A stretch of 7,175 nucleotides of DNA from Hydrogenothermaceae bacterium (GCA_026984415.1 JALSSE010000438.1:1-7175); one strand, 5' to 3'; positions 1 to 6,679 are shown, counted from the first letter of the stretch. Translations and numbers: made by a program. Notes: generated by a model from the letters alone, not told the origin.

Positions 1-1690
1 CATCTCCATCAAAATCTAACCTGCAGGTTAATTTATCAGAATCTTCATCAAAAATACTCCAACTAAAAGTGACTGTTTCATTGATATCAGGAGAATCTGG
101 CTCTGCCGAAAAAGAAAGTATTTCTGGTGCATGGTTTGCCTTACCTTTTACATTGATTTCCACATTTTGGGTATTAGAATAAACTTGTACCACTGATGAA
201 ATAGAAGAAATAGAATCATCTGGTTCAAAAGAGATTTCAAACTGGCATTCTTCCAAACTTTTTAAAGATTTTCCTGAACAGTTATCATTTTTTATTTTAA
301 AGTACGAGCTATTTGATACTACTTGAGAAATAATTAAATCCTGTTCCCCTGTACTCCTTACAGTAAAAACTTTTTCTTTTGTCTTTCCTATTGTTACATT
401 TCCAAAATCATAATCTATGGAATTCAGACATATTTTGGGAGAATACAATGTTGAACTAATTAAGTTATAAAGATTTAATCTATTACACGTAAAGGAATAA
501 CCAGAAAGGTTAAGTAAATTATCACCTGTTAATAACAATTTTTTCTTTATATCCTGATACGTTAAATCAGGGTAAAGACTTTTTAACAGAACCACACCAC
601 CTGTAACAAAAGGGGTTGCCTGAGATGTTCCATTAATGTATGCGTAAATATGTTTATTATCTCCATCTTTATCAAAATAAGTACTTATTATATTTTCACC
701 TGGAGCATAAATATGAACTTTTGTTTTACTGTAGTTTGAGAAATATGCCCTTTCATCTTGCTGGTTTGTTGCACCTACACAAACTTGATTTTCTAAACCG
801 TAATTACACGGACTAAACTCAACAAAATCATTATTATTTCCATCATTTCCAGCTGCAGATATAACGATAATTCCAAAACTTTTTAAATCTTCAAGGGCAT
901 TTTTTTCTGTATTAGAATTGTATTCACCACCATAACTTGAATTAACGGCTACTATGTTTAAATTTTTTTGTAATTTTAAATCCTTTATATACTGGATACA
1001 CGTTAGTTCTCCGTTTATATCTCCATTTCCCCCTCCATCTAAAAATTTACAGGGGATAATCTTTACATTCCAGCTTGTTCCTGCAACTCCTATACTATTG
1101 TTTGTTACAGCTCCAATTATTCCTGATACGTGGGTTCCATGCCCATCATCATCAAACGCACTACCGCTACCTGTAATTGCATTAAATCCATAGCAATCAT
1201 CTATGTATCCATTTCCATCGTCATCTATACCATTATTACAGTTTGCATCGTCTCCTTTTCTCTCATCTTCATTTATCCATAAGTTTGCCGCTAAATCTGG
1301 ATGTTGATAATCTGCTCCTGTATCAAGTACAGCAACATAAATGGTGTTAGAACCTTTTGTCAAACCCCATGCTTTTGGTGCTTCTATTTTTGTTAATCCC
1401 CACTGTTCTGAGAAGAAATAGTCATTGGGATAAATTTCAGCTTTTCTAACTATATAATTTGGTTCTGCATCAAGTATGTAATCTTTTTCTTTAAGTTTCT
1501 TTATATACTCTTTTACAGAAAAATTTTCTGGAACTTTTAAAAGAAAAACATTTTTAGATATTTTTTTTCCTGAAGATAAAGAATGGATAGTCCCATCTTT
1601 AAGCCTTACAATCACTTCATCTTTTTTATAATTTTCAGCATTTGATAAAAGAACAAAACAAAGAAGAAACACAACTATTTTCTTTATCAT
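1..1690 (-). CDS. Secreted subtilisin-like serine protease (peptidase family S8), 3' end cut by the window
   Basis: An open frame of 563 codons reads from ATG at 1690 off the left edge without a stop. Residues 1-18 form a Sec signal peptide (Lys-rich start, hydrophobic core, likely cleavage after SNA). Residues 19 to about 95 resemble a subtilase propeptide. The catalytic domain (about 96-412) carries Asp123 in VAVLDTGAD, His184 in DGHGTHVSGI, the oxyanion Asn282 in SAAGND and Ser356 in NGTSQATP. An acidic loop at 146-167, containing NGIDDDGNGYIDD, looks like the Ca-binding insert of many exported subtilases. Residues 425-517 resemble a choice-of-anchor-D/ASPM-like Ig domain (DFGNVTIG), and from 520 an Ig/PKD-like domain starts (APEILSF) and continues off-window. 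GGAG lies 6 nt before the start. The gene sits 51 bp downstream of gspN in the same direction. Protease identity is seen directly; export through the adjacent T2SS is inferred. Confidence 0.95.
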   Translation of the reverse strand, partial: MIKKIVVFLLCFVLLSNAENYKKDEVIVRLKDGTIHSLSSGKKISKNVFLLKVPENFSVKEYIKKLKEKDYILDAEPNYIVRKAEIYPNDYFFSEQWGLTKIEAPKAWGLTKGSNTIYVAVLDTGADYQHPDLAANLWINEDERKGDDANCNNGIDDDGNGYIDDCYGFNAITGSGSAFDDDGHGTHVSGIIGAVTNNSIGVAGTSWNVKIIPCKFLDGGGNGDINGELTCIQYIKDLKLQKNLNIVAVNSSYGGEYNSNTEKNALEDLKSFGIIVISAAGNDGNNNDFVEFSPCNYGLENQVCVGATNQQDERAYFSNYSKTKVHIYAPGENIISTYFDKDGDNKHIYAYINGTSQATPFVTGGVVLLKSLYPDLTYQDIKKKLLLTGDNLLNLSGYSFTCNRLNLYNLISSTLYSPKICLNSIDYDFGNVTIGKTKEKVFTVRSTGEQDLIISQVVSNSSYFKIKNDNCSGKSLKSLEECQFEISFEPDDSISSISSVVQVYSNTQNVEINVKGKANHAPEILSFSAEPDSPDINETVTFSWSIFDEDSDKLTCRLDFDGD

Positions 1691-1696
1691 AAAAAA

Positions 1697-1700
1697 CTCC
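1697..1700 (-). promoter_or_regulatory. Ribosome binding site of the S8 protease
   Basis: The minus-strand sequence reads CTGGAG, then six T residues, then ATG at 1690. This well-placed Shine-Dalgarno supports the chosen start, which also gives a textbook signal peptide. The 51-bp spacer to gspN (1691-1741) shows no clear promoter or stem-loop terminator, so read-through from the gsp operon is possible. Confidence 0.75.
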
Positions 1701-1741
1701 AGTTAAATCCTCTTTAATTAAAAATATGAATCTGTTTTCGT

Positions 1742-2404
1742 TTAAATTCCAAGATTCTTTAAAAAGTTTCCAATTTTTATATGGATTTTCTGATTTGAAT
1801 TTGAGCCAAAAACTTTACCTTTAAAACTACCTACAATTTCTCCAGAATAGAAGTTTTCTACAGGAATTTTTGCGTACCCTTTAAAATTTCCAGATATGTT
1901 CTGACTGCTTAATTTTGCTTTAATGTCTGTTTTATCATCATTCTCTGAAAAATTTAGTTTTGTCTGTATATTTCTAAAGCCTAACGGTCTAATTTCCTCT
2001 AAAAATATTGATGATTTTCCTTCTGCAAGAACATATTTTTTCAGTTTCAGCTTGATTTTTCCACTGAATGTTCCTGACACAAGAGGTTTTATCTGAAAAT
2101 CTTCAAGCCTTACTTTTTTTATATTAATTTTTATATTTTTTGATAAATCTGCCTGAATGTAGTTATTTTTATCTAAAATAAAATTGATATTAGTAAGGGA
2201 AGGTTTTAAAACAATTTTATCAATTTTAAAATTCTGGTAATTTGCCCCTTTTATTTCAAGCTTTAAAAGGTTTCCCTGAATAGATTTATAACCAATTCCG
2301 TATTTATTGAAAAAGTAAGATACAACTGCAGGTGCTGGAAATGTGTATACAAAAAATACTAAAAAGGAAACAAGAAATAGAAGTATATAAAGTAATTTTT
2401 TCAT
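1742..2404 (-). CDS. gspN: Type II secretion system protein GspN
   Basis: This 220-residue protein is the last gsp gene of the run. Residues 4-20 are a single hydrophobic membrane anchor or uncleaved signal. The rest is a beta-rich extracytoplasmic region with repeated short alternating strands, as in the GspN family, which is distantly AsmA-like. The motif near residue 23 (PAPAVVSYFF) followed by SIQGNLLKLEIKGA fits the GspN N-terminal pattern. GspN is an accessory component in a subset of T2SSs; its exact role is not settled. The start was set at ATG 2404, because GGAG lies 6 nt upstream; a TTG at 2416 in the same frame overlaps that GGAG and has no site of its own. The start falls just after the gspM stop. 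Family assignment rests on position and overall architecture more than on a diagnostic motif. Confidence 0.8.
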   Translation of the reverse strand: MKKLLYILLFLVSFLVFFVYTFPAPAVVSYFFNKYGIGYKSIQGNLLKLEIKGANYQNFKIDKIVLKPSLTNINFILDKNNYIQADLSKNIKINIKKVRLEDFQIKPLVSGTFSGKIKLKLKKYVLAEGKSSIFLEEIRPLGFRNIQTKLNFSENDDKTDIKAKLSSQNISGNFKGYAKIPVENFYSGEIVGSFKGKVFGSNSNQKIHIKIGNFLKNLGI

Positions 2405-2405
2405 T

Positions 2406-2888
2406 TTACGCTCCAATCACCATTCTAACAGTTAACTTTCTATTTCCTTTAGGGTCAGATATAGAGATTGTTTTAATTAAATAATCTTTTCTTTTTAAAT
2501 TTTTCAAAAATCTTAATAGTTTATCTGCGTCTGCATCTTTCATACTTATTTCAATACCCTGACCTTCTACTAAAGAAATTGGTTTGATAGTTGTAATGTT
2601 ATTTCTTATACCAACCTGTTTACTTAAGGTTTCTATTTCTGACAAGGTTATTTCTGGTCTTTCTGGATTTATTTTTTTTATTCCTGCATACTCTGAAGCT
2701 AATTTTTTTAGTTCCTGAAAGTTTTTAATTTCAGTATTTAATTTTTTTTCTAATGTTTGTGCTTTGTTGTAAAGTGGAACTGTCACAAAAAATATACCAA
2801 AAATAAAAATAACTACAAATACGCCTGTTAAAAGTATGTATTTTTCTCTTTTTTCTAAAGAGTTTAGATAAAGTATTATCTTTTTCAT
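2406..2888 (-). CDS. gspM: Type II secretion system inner-membrane platform protein GspM
   Basis: This 160-residue bitopic membrane protein has the GspM layout: a short cytoplasmic N-terminus with LEKREKYIL just before a transmembrane segment (about 17-38), a charged coiled-coil stretch (about 41-72), and a small periplasmic ferredoxin-like domain (about 80-158) with alternating strands and a helix (ADADKLLRFLKNL). The length matches the usual 150-180 residues. GspM pairs with GspL and helps place it in the assembly platform that extends the pseudopilus. Its ATG overlaps the gspL stop in an ATGA arrangement, and AAAGG lies 9 nt upstream, so it is probably translationally coupled to gspL. Confidence 0.9.
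   Translation of the reverse strand: MKKIILYLNSLEKREKYILLTGVFVVIFIFGIFFVTVPLYNKAQTLEKKLNTEIKNFQELKKLASEYAGIKKINPERPEITLSEIETLSKQVGIRNNITTIKPISLVEGQGIEISMKDADADKLLRFLKNLKRKDYLIKTISISDPKGNRKLTVRMVIGA
2411..2414 (-). promoter_or_regulatory. Ribosome binding site that fixes the gspN start
   Basis: GGAG inside the last gspM codons stands 6 nt before ATG at 2404. It decides for the 220-residue GspN beginning MKKLLY over a four-residue-longer version from TTG at 2416. Confidence 0.7.
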
Positions 2889-4030
2889 CTTAATTTACCT
2901 TTTATAGAGAACCTTATCTTTCCTTCTGTATTTGTAACACTTTCTTCAATTGTAACTTCGTACTTTTTACTTAATTCATTTTTAAAGTTTTCAACATCTT
3001 TTAACGTTTCAGCTATTCCCTGTATGCTAAAGTCTGAAATTCCAATGTTTATTTTATAAAGCTCTTTAATGTTTGTTCTTTTCTTTGCATCTCCAATATC
3101 ATTTAATATATCAAGGGCATCTATTGTCTGGGTTTTTCTGTTTTCAATTGATGATACCAATCCCTTTGCCTGTGATAATGGGTCAAAAACAGGTGTTGTT
3201 GAGCTAAAATATTTTATAAAAATTTCCTTTTCTTTTTTCCTGATTTCATCTATTTTTTTCTGTAAAAAGAATATTTTTCCGTATATTCCTGCATTTATGA
3301 AAATAAGAGAAATCATAAAATAAATCAAACCTTTTAAAATATAAGTCGTTATGTCTGCTTTTTCCTTATGTAAAAAATCTACTCCTATTTCGTCAAAAAT
3401 ACCCCTTAAAACATTTCCAAAAGCTATATTTAAAGAAGGATTTTCAGTTGGATTATTTAACACTTTATATTTTTCTTTCAGATTTTCAGGTATTTTTCCA
3501 GAAAGATAAACATCACTTGAAAGGATATCTCCAACTTCTTTTTCTGTCAGGGCATTTACCGTTTTAGGGAAATTATCTTCAAACTGTAAATAATAAATGT
3601 AATCTTCAGAAAAATGAATAATTTTTCCAGATGAAAAACCGTGGAAATTCATTAATCTGATTAAAGAAAAAATTTCACTGTCTAATATATCTATTTTTGG
3701 ATAAGAATTTTTTATTTCCTCAACAACAGATTTTCTTGTAATTATACAGAATGCAGTTTCATCTTTTAGATAAAAATCGTATTCTAACTCTTCAATTGGA
3801 ACTGGAATGTCAAATTGTAGCTGACCTTTTACTAAATTTTTTATCTTTTCTGCATCTTTAACTGGAAAAGTATAAACCCTAAAAGTAGTTAAATTAAATG
3901 GAACAGAAACAACTATTTTTGCCTCTTTTGGCTCTTTTTCTAAAATCTTTACCTTTTTTTTAAAAACGTTTAATTCAGCAGATAATTCGTATTGTTTTTC
4001 CTTTTTATAATCAATTCCTTTTATATACAT
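2885..4030 (-). CDS. gspL: Type II secretion system assembly platform protein GspL
   Basis: This 381-residue protein has three parts. Residues 1 to about 225 are a cytoplasmic actin-like domain; it opens with YIKGIDYKKEKQYEL, resembling the first strand-loop of PilM/GspL folds. A single transmembrane segment lies at about 231-251. A periplasmic region follows, with a charged helix at 256-270 and a C-terminal ferredoxin-like domain at about 322-380 (INIGISDFSIQGI onward). In known systems the cytoplasmic domain recruits the GspE ATPase and the periplasmic part contacts GspM. The start lies one base after the gspK stop and lacks a well-spaced Shine-Dalgarno (GGAG is 14 nt away), which suggests re-initiation after gspK translation. 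The order K-L-M supports the call. Confidence 0.9.
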   Translation of the reverse strand: MYIKGIDYKKEKQYELSAELNVFKKKVKILEKEPKEAKIVVSVPFNLTTFRVYTFPVKDAEKIKNLVKGQLQFDIPVPIEELEYDFYLKDETAFCIITRKSVVEEIKNSYPKIDILDSEIFSLIRLMNFHGFSSGKIIHFSEDYIYYLQFEDNFPKTVNALTEKEVGDILSSDVYLSGKIPENLKEKYKVLNNPTENPSLNIAFGNVLRGIFDEIGVDFLHKEKADITTYILKGLIYFMISLIFINAGIYGKIFFLQKKIDEIRKKEKEIFIKYFSSTTPVFDPLSQAKGLVSSIENRKTQTIDALDILNDIGDAKKRTNIKELYKINIGISDFSIQGIAETLKDVENFKNELSKKYEVTIEESVTNTEGKIRFSIKGKLR

Positions 4031-4031
4031 A

Positions 4032-4943
4032 TCAGTAGAGCTTTCTCCATTTTTCTTCTACTTTTTTTCCTTTTCTGGTTAGGAGAGCCACAAGTTTATA
4101 TTCCCTGTCTCCAAAAGTTATTTTTATATTTACTAAAAAATTTTCACTTTTAACATCAACAAAAGGTTTAATTCTATATATAATATCAGAATTCATACCA
4201 TCTACTTTAATTAAGTCATTAACATTTTTAAAAGGGTTCTCTTTTCTATATTCAATTATTGAACTTGCAAGGGCTTCATCTATATCATCGTCGAGGGCTG
4301 TAAGTACATAAATAGAAGCTGTATTGATGTTCACTTTTCCATCTGAATACGGGCTCAAAACATCTTTTAATCCAACTTTAACTTCTCCTGAAACAACCTT
4401 TTTTCCTTCTTCTTCTCCTGAAAATATTTTTGGAGTTATTCCTTTTATCAATTTAAGTTCTTCAAGTGTATCTATTTTATCGTTTTTTGCTGGAAAATCT
4501 ATATAATCTTCCTCTCCACCTGAGCTTTCCTTGTTTTTGTCTATCCAATCAATAATGTTGTATAAAACCTGTGTATCTATTCCTAAATAGTAAAAAAGTC
4601 TTTGAAAAATATCAAAAGCTTTCTGGTTTATCTCATCTTTTGAGTTAACAAGAATATTAGGATTTAAGTATCTTTCCTGGTCAGCAATTTCAATAACAAA
4701 ACTCGCTTCTTTAAGTTCAACAGGCATCTGTTTAGCCCAGTTATCAGTTAATGAATCGTAATTTGGGTCATCTTCTTCAAGGAATTTTTTAACTGCTTTT
4801 ATACCAACATCTGACATGAAATAAATCTGTTCCTGTGTTAGAACCCTCTGTACATAGTCATCAAAAAAATATGTATCTTTTGCCAGTTCAGTAACAAATG
4901 CAGAAAGAATACCAATCATAGCAAAAACAATAAATATTACCAT
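4032..4943 (-). CDS. gspK: Type II secretion system minor pseudopilin GspK, without a recognisable prepilin leader
   Basis: This 303-residue protein has the GspK hallmarks: an N-terminal hydrophobic helix (1-20), the metal-site region DWIDKNKESSGGEEDYI at 132-148, the motif VNINTAS at 204-210, and a helix-hairpin-helix-like stretch at about 220-262 (NPFKNVNDLIKVDGM). GspK caps the pseudopilus tip with GspI and GspJ. The start is odd. ATG at 4943 is the first usable start after an in-frame stop at 4965-4967, yet it lies inside the hydrophobic helix, so no basic leader or Gly before a cleavage site is encoded. The six codons just upstream would read K-R-N-K-S-L, like a degraded leader with Lys where Gly is expected, but contain no start codon. 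The ATG shares its A with the gspJ TAA stop; AGAGG lies 12 nt upstream. Confidence 0.9.
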   Translation of the reverse strand: MVIFIVFAMIGILSAFVTELAKDTYFFDDYVQRVLTQEQIYFMSDVGIKAVKKFLEEDDPNYDSLTDNWAKQMPVELKEASFVIEIADQERYLNPNILVNSKDEINQKAFDIFQRLFYYLGIDTQVLYNIIDWIDKNKESSGGEEDYIDFPAKNDKIDTLEELKLIKGITPKIFSGEEEGKKVVSGEVKVGLKDVLSPYSDGKVNINTASIYVLTALDDDIDEALASSIIEYRKENPFKNVNDLIKVDGMNSDIIYRIKPFVDVKSENFLVNIKITFGDREYKLVALLTRKGKKVEEKWRKLY

Positions 4944-5482
4944 TAAGCTTTTGTTCCTCTTGTATTAATGTAAAATTCTTCTCCATTTATTATTAGCTTG
5001 AAGATTGTTGGGACTTCTCCACCTTTGTAATTTTCAAGCCACCTATCACCTTCCAACACTTCTACTTTTATGTCATTAAATATCCCAATAACCTGTCTTT
5101 TTATCCCTTCCATTCCAAGATTTCCATCTACAAATGGGTATTCTTCGTAAACAACCTTTATTTTATCCCCTTCTTTTTCAAATATATATTCAGACCTTAC
5201 AGCCCCTTCAAAAAATATAGGTAGCAGTGTGTAAAATGATATTCTATCCCTTTCTACAATGATATTTACAGGCTTTTTTTCATATTTAGCAAAAAGCTGT
5301 TTTGACAGTTGGTTTAATAAAGAAAGGTTGTTTACTTCTGTATTTATTGTTATATCAACATCTTTTATTCCTTTCAGGTTGTTAATAAATGTAAATCCAG
5401 CAACACCAAAAATGAGGAGTAAAAGGGTTATTACAAGAAGTAGTTCTAAAATTGTAAATGCTTTTTTATTTTGTAAATTCAT
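4943..5482 (-). CDS. gspJ: Type II secretion system minor pseudopilin GspJ
   Basis: This 179-residue pseudopilin starts with MNLQNKKA|FTILE, giving a cleavage site after Ala8 (Gly is usual) and the conserved Glu at +5 (residue 13) in a hydrophobic helix at about 9-32. The C-terminal half is beta-rich; EGDRWLENY at 144-152 followed by VPTIFKLIIN at 157-166 matches the GspJ pattern of a Trp-rich stretch followed by strand. GspJ joins GspI and GspK in the pseudopilus tip complex. The start at 5482 gives a normal 8-residue leader. ATG at 5512 in the same frame would add ten residues and is less likely, as its only purine-rich sequence (AAAGG) touches the ATG. Neither has a well-spaced Shine-Dalgarno; the 17-nt overlap with gspI suggests coupled translation. 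Confidence 0.88.
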   Translation of the reverse strand: MNLQNKKAFTILELLLVITLLLLIFGVAGFTFINNLKGIKDVDITINTEVNNLSLLNQLSKQLFAKYEKKPVNIIVERDRISFYTLLPIFFEGAVRSEYIFEKEGDKIKVVYEEYPFVDGNLGMEGIKRQVIGIFNDIKVEVLEGDRWLENYKGGEVPTIFKLIINGEEFYINTRGTKA

Positions 5483-5792
5483 ACTTGTACATTTCAAGGA
5501 TAGGCTTTTCATCCTTTATAAGTGTGTAAGTTATTCTGTTTATATTTTCATCGTAAAGCTCTTTTTTTTCTTCTATTTTTACATTTTTGTTTTTTTCTTT
5601 AACTGGAATGTTGTAAATGTACTCTTTCATATATTTTAATGCTCTGATTTTTTCAACATCTGAAGATGTTAAAGATATATACCTTGTCTGTATTTTTATC
5701 AGAACACTAAAAGAAATAGCCAAAATAACTAATGCAACTAAAACTTCTAAAAGTGTAAAACCATTCTGGGAGTTATTGAATATCCCAAACAC
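5466..5792 (-). CDS. gspI: Type II secretion system minor pseudopilin GspI
   Basis: This 108-residue protein carries the classic GspI signature NG|FTLLEVLVALVILA at 10-25: cleavage after Gly11, N-methylated Phe12 and Glu16 at +5. The rest is a short helix and beta-strands, slightly below the usual GspI length of about 120. GspI nucleates the pseudopilus tip with GspJ and GspK. Translation starts at GTG 5792, the only start available because an in-frame TAA directly precedes it; GAGGA lies 8 nt upstream. The gene overlaps the end of gspG by 20 bases and gspJ by 17. A gspH gene is normally found between gspG and gspI; here there is no room for it. Confidence 0.9.
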   Translation of the reverse strand: MFGIFNNSQNGFTLLEVLVALVILAISFSVLIKIQTRYISLTSSDVEKIRALKYMKEYIYNIPVKEKNKNVKIEEKKELYDENINRITYTLIKDEKPILEMYKYEFTK

Positions 5793-6183
5793 TTATATCA
5801 TCCTCAGTTCCAAGTTCACCATCAGGTCCTTTAGATTTAAGTTCATAAGGATGTCCTTCGGCTGGATAAATGTATACAAAATCATTACCCCATCCATCTT
5901 TTGGCAGAGAGTCTAAATACTTCCTCCATTTTTTTGGTTCTGGTGGGGATGTTGGCTTTTCAACAAGGGCTTTTAATCCCTGTTCTGTAGTAGGATAAGT
6001 ACCATTGTCTAATTTGTACATCTCTAACGCCCTTTTCAGTTCTTTTAACTGTATTTTTGTTGTATCAATTTTTGCCTGGTCAACCCTTCCTGTCAGACGG
6101 GGAATAACAAGGGCTGCAAGTAAAGAAAGAATTACAATAACAACTAACAGTTCAAGTAATGTAAAACCTCTATTCTTCCTCAT
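5773..6183 (-). CDS. gspG: Type II secretion system major pseudopilin GspG
   Basis: This 136-residue protein forms the shaft of the pseudopilus that pushes substrates through the secretin. The leader MRKNRG|FTLLELLVV gives cleavage after Gly6, Phe7 as the mature N-terminus and Glu11 at +5. The hydrophobic helix runs to about residue 29. The globular part has the GspG motifs YPTTEQGLKAL (63-73), DGWGNDFVY (96-104) and GPDGELGTEDDI (119-130); the last is the conserved calcium-binding loop. The length is typical. The start at ATG 6183 has GAGGAG 4 nt upstream and gives a standard leader; TTG at 6201 would add six residues and lacks support. The gene is 18 bp downstream of the outer-membrane protein gene. 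Confidence 0.97.
   Translation of the reverse strand: MRKNRGFTLLELLVVIVILSLLAALVIPRLTGRVDQAKIDTTKIQLKELKRALEMYKLDNGTYPTTEQGLKALVEKPTSPPEPKKWRKYLDSLPKDGWGNDFVYIYPAEGHPYELKSKGPDGELGTEDDISVWDIQ
5801..5805 (-). promoter_or_regulatory. Ribosome binding site supporting the GTG start of gspI
   Basis: GAGGA, inside the last gspG codons, is 8 nt before GTG at 5792. It supports use of the non-ATG start, and its location makes gspI initiation dependent on or coupled to gspG translation. Confidence 0.65.
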
Positions 6184-6187
6184 GTTT

Positions 6188-6193
6188 CTCCTC
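6188..6193 (-). promoter_or_regulatory. Ribosome binding site that fixes the gspG start
   Basis: GAGGAG followed by AAAC and ATG at 6183 is the strongest Shine-Dalgarno of the gsp genes here, as expected for the most abundant component, and rules out the TTG at 6201. Confidence 0.75.
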
Positions 6194-6201
6194 ACTATCA
6201 A

Positions 6202-6672
6202 TTAAAAGTAATATCTTGTACCAATAGAAACTTCTAAATACATTTTTGTATCTGGTAATAAATTTAAGGCAGGGGCTATTTCTCCAAAAACATCTAAAGG
6301 TAAAGAAGCAAAAAGATAGGTAACACCTAAAGGAATCCTTACACCTATTTCATCATCTCCATCACCAAACCTTGTTCTTATCCCAATTCCAGCGTAAACA
6401 GGAATTTCTCCTAACATCTGTTTTGTTGCATAAGGTTTAAGTAGTTTAAAATTGTGGTATAAGTAATCTGCATGAATATAGTAATATTTACTCCTTTTTA
6501 AAGACCATCCAACTGCAATATCTACTGCCTCTGTTGGTTCATTCCAGTATTTCATTGTAACCCCAGCAGGAGCTCCAAAAACAATTCCAATTCCTAAATT
6601 TTTCTTACTTCCAGCAAAAGATAAGCTTGAGACCAAAACAACTGTTAAAAAAGAAAGTAGTATTTTTTTCAT
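6202..6672 (-). CDS. Small predicted outer-membrane beta-barrel protein of unknown function
   Basis: This 156-residue protein has a Sec signal peptide (1-20, likely cleavage after SFA). The mature part of about 136 residues is made of alternating amphipathic strands (for example LGIGIVFG, VDIAVGW, YYYIHADYLY, PVYAGIGIRTRF, YLEVSIGTRYYF). It ends in Phe preceded by aromatic residues, the C-terminal signature recognised by the BAM machinery. The size would suit an eight-stranded barrel. The C-terminal part (LPLDVFGEIAPALNLLPDT) resembles a widespread family of uncharacterised small outer-membrane proteins; I cannot name a function. GGAG stands 7 nt before ATG 6672. It is 18 bp upstream of gspG in the same direction, so it is probably the first gene of the T2SS transcript. 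A role in secretion is possible but unproven. Confidence 0.8.
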   Translation of the reverse strand: MKKILLSFLTVVLVSSLSFAGSKKNLGIGIVFGAPAGVTMKYWNEPTEAVDIAVGWSLKRSKYYYIHADYLYHNFKLLKPYATKQMLGEIPVYAGIGIRTRFGDGDDEIGVRIPLGVTYLFASLPLDVFGEIAPALNLLPDTKMYLEVSIGTRYYF

Positions 6673-6679
6673 TTTTCTT

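Noticed and set aside
954..1193. Open frame on the plus strand encoding a Pro/Phe-rich 79-residue peptide
   Set aside because: It lies antisense to the protease catalytic domain, has no ribosome binding site, and its composition is the reverse-strand image of the protease codons.
1657..1690. Lipoprotein signal in the protease (Cys11 in the signal peptide)
   Set aside because: The residues before Cys11 are F-L-L, lacking the small residue required at -1 of a lipobox, and a clear signal peptidase I site follows at SNA.
1691..1741. Terminator or promoter between gspN and the protease
   Set aside because: The only symmetry is the short AT palindrome TTTAATTAAA without a GC stem or trailing U-tract, and no -35/-10 pair stands out.
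4943..4967. Programmed -1 frameshift at A-AAA-G near the end of gspJ that would fuse GspJ to GspK
   Set aside because: The frames fit a -1 shift, but there is no good slippery heptamer or downstream structure, and a fusion would not supply a prepilin leader to GspK. Re-initiation at the overlapping ATG is simpler.
5259..5916. Two plus-strand open frames (5259-5639 and 5617-5916) opposite gspG, gspI and gspJ; similar ones at 3069-3323, 4324-4506 and 6005-6205
   Set aside because: All are antisense to well-supported gsp genes, rich in Phe/Ser/Ile as expected from reversed AT-rich coding DNA, and show no domain.
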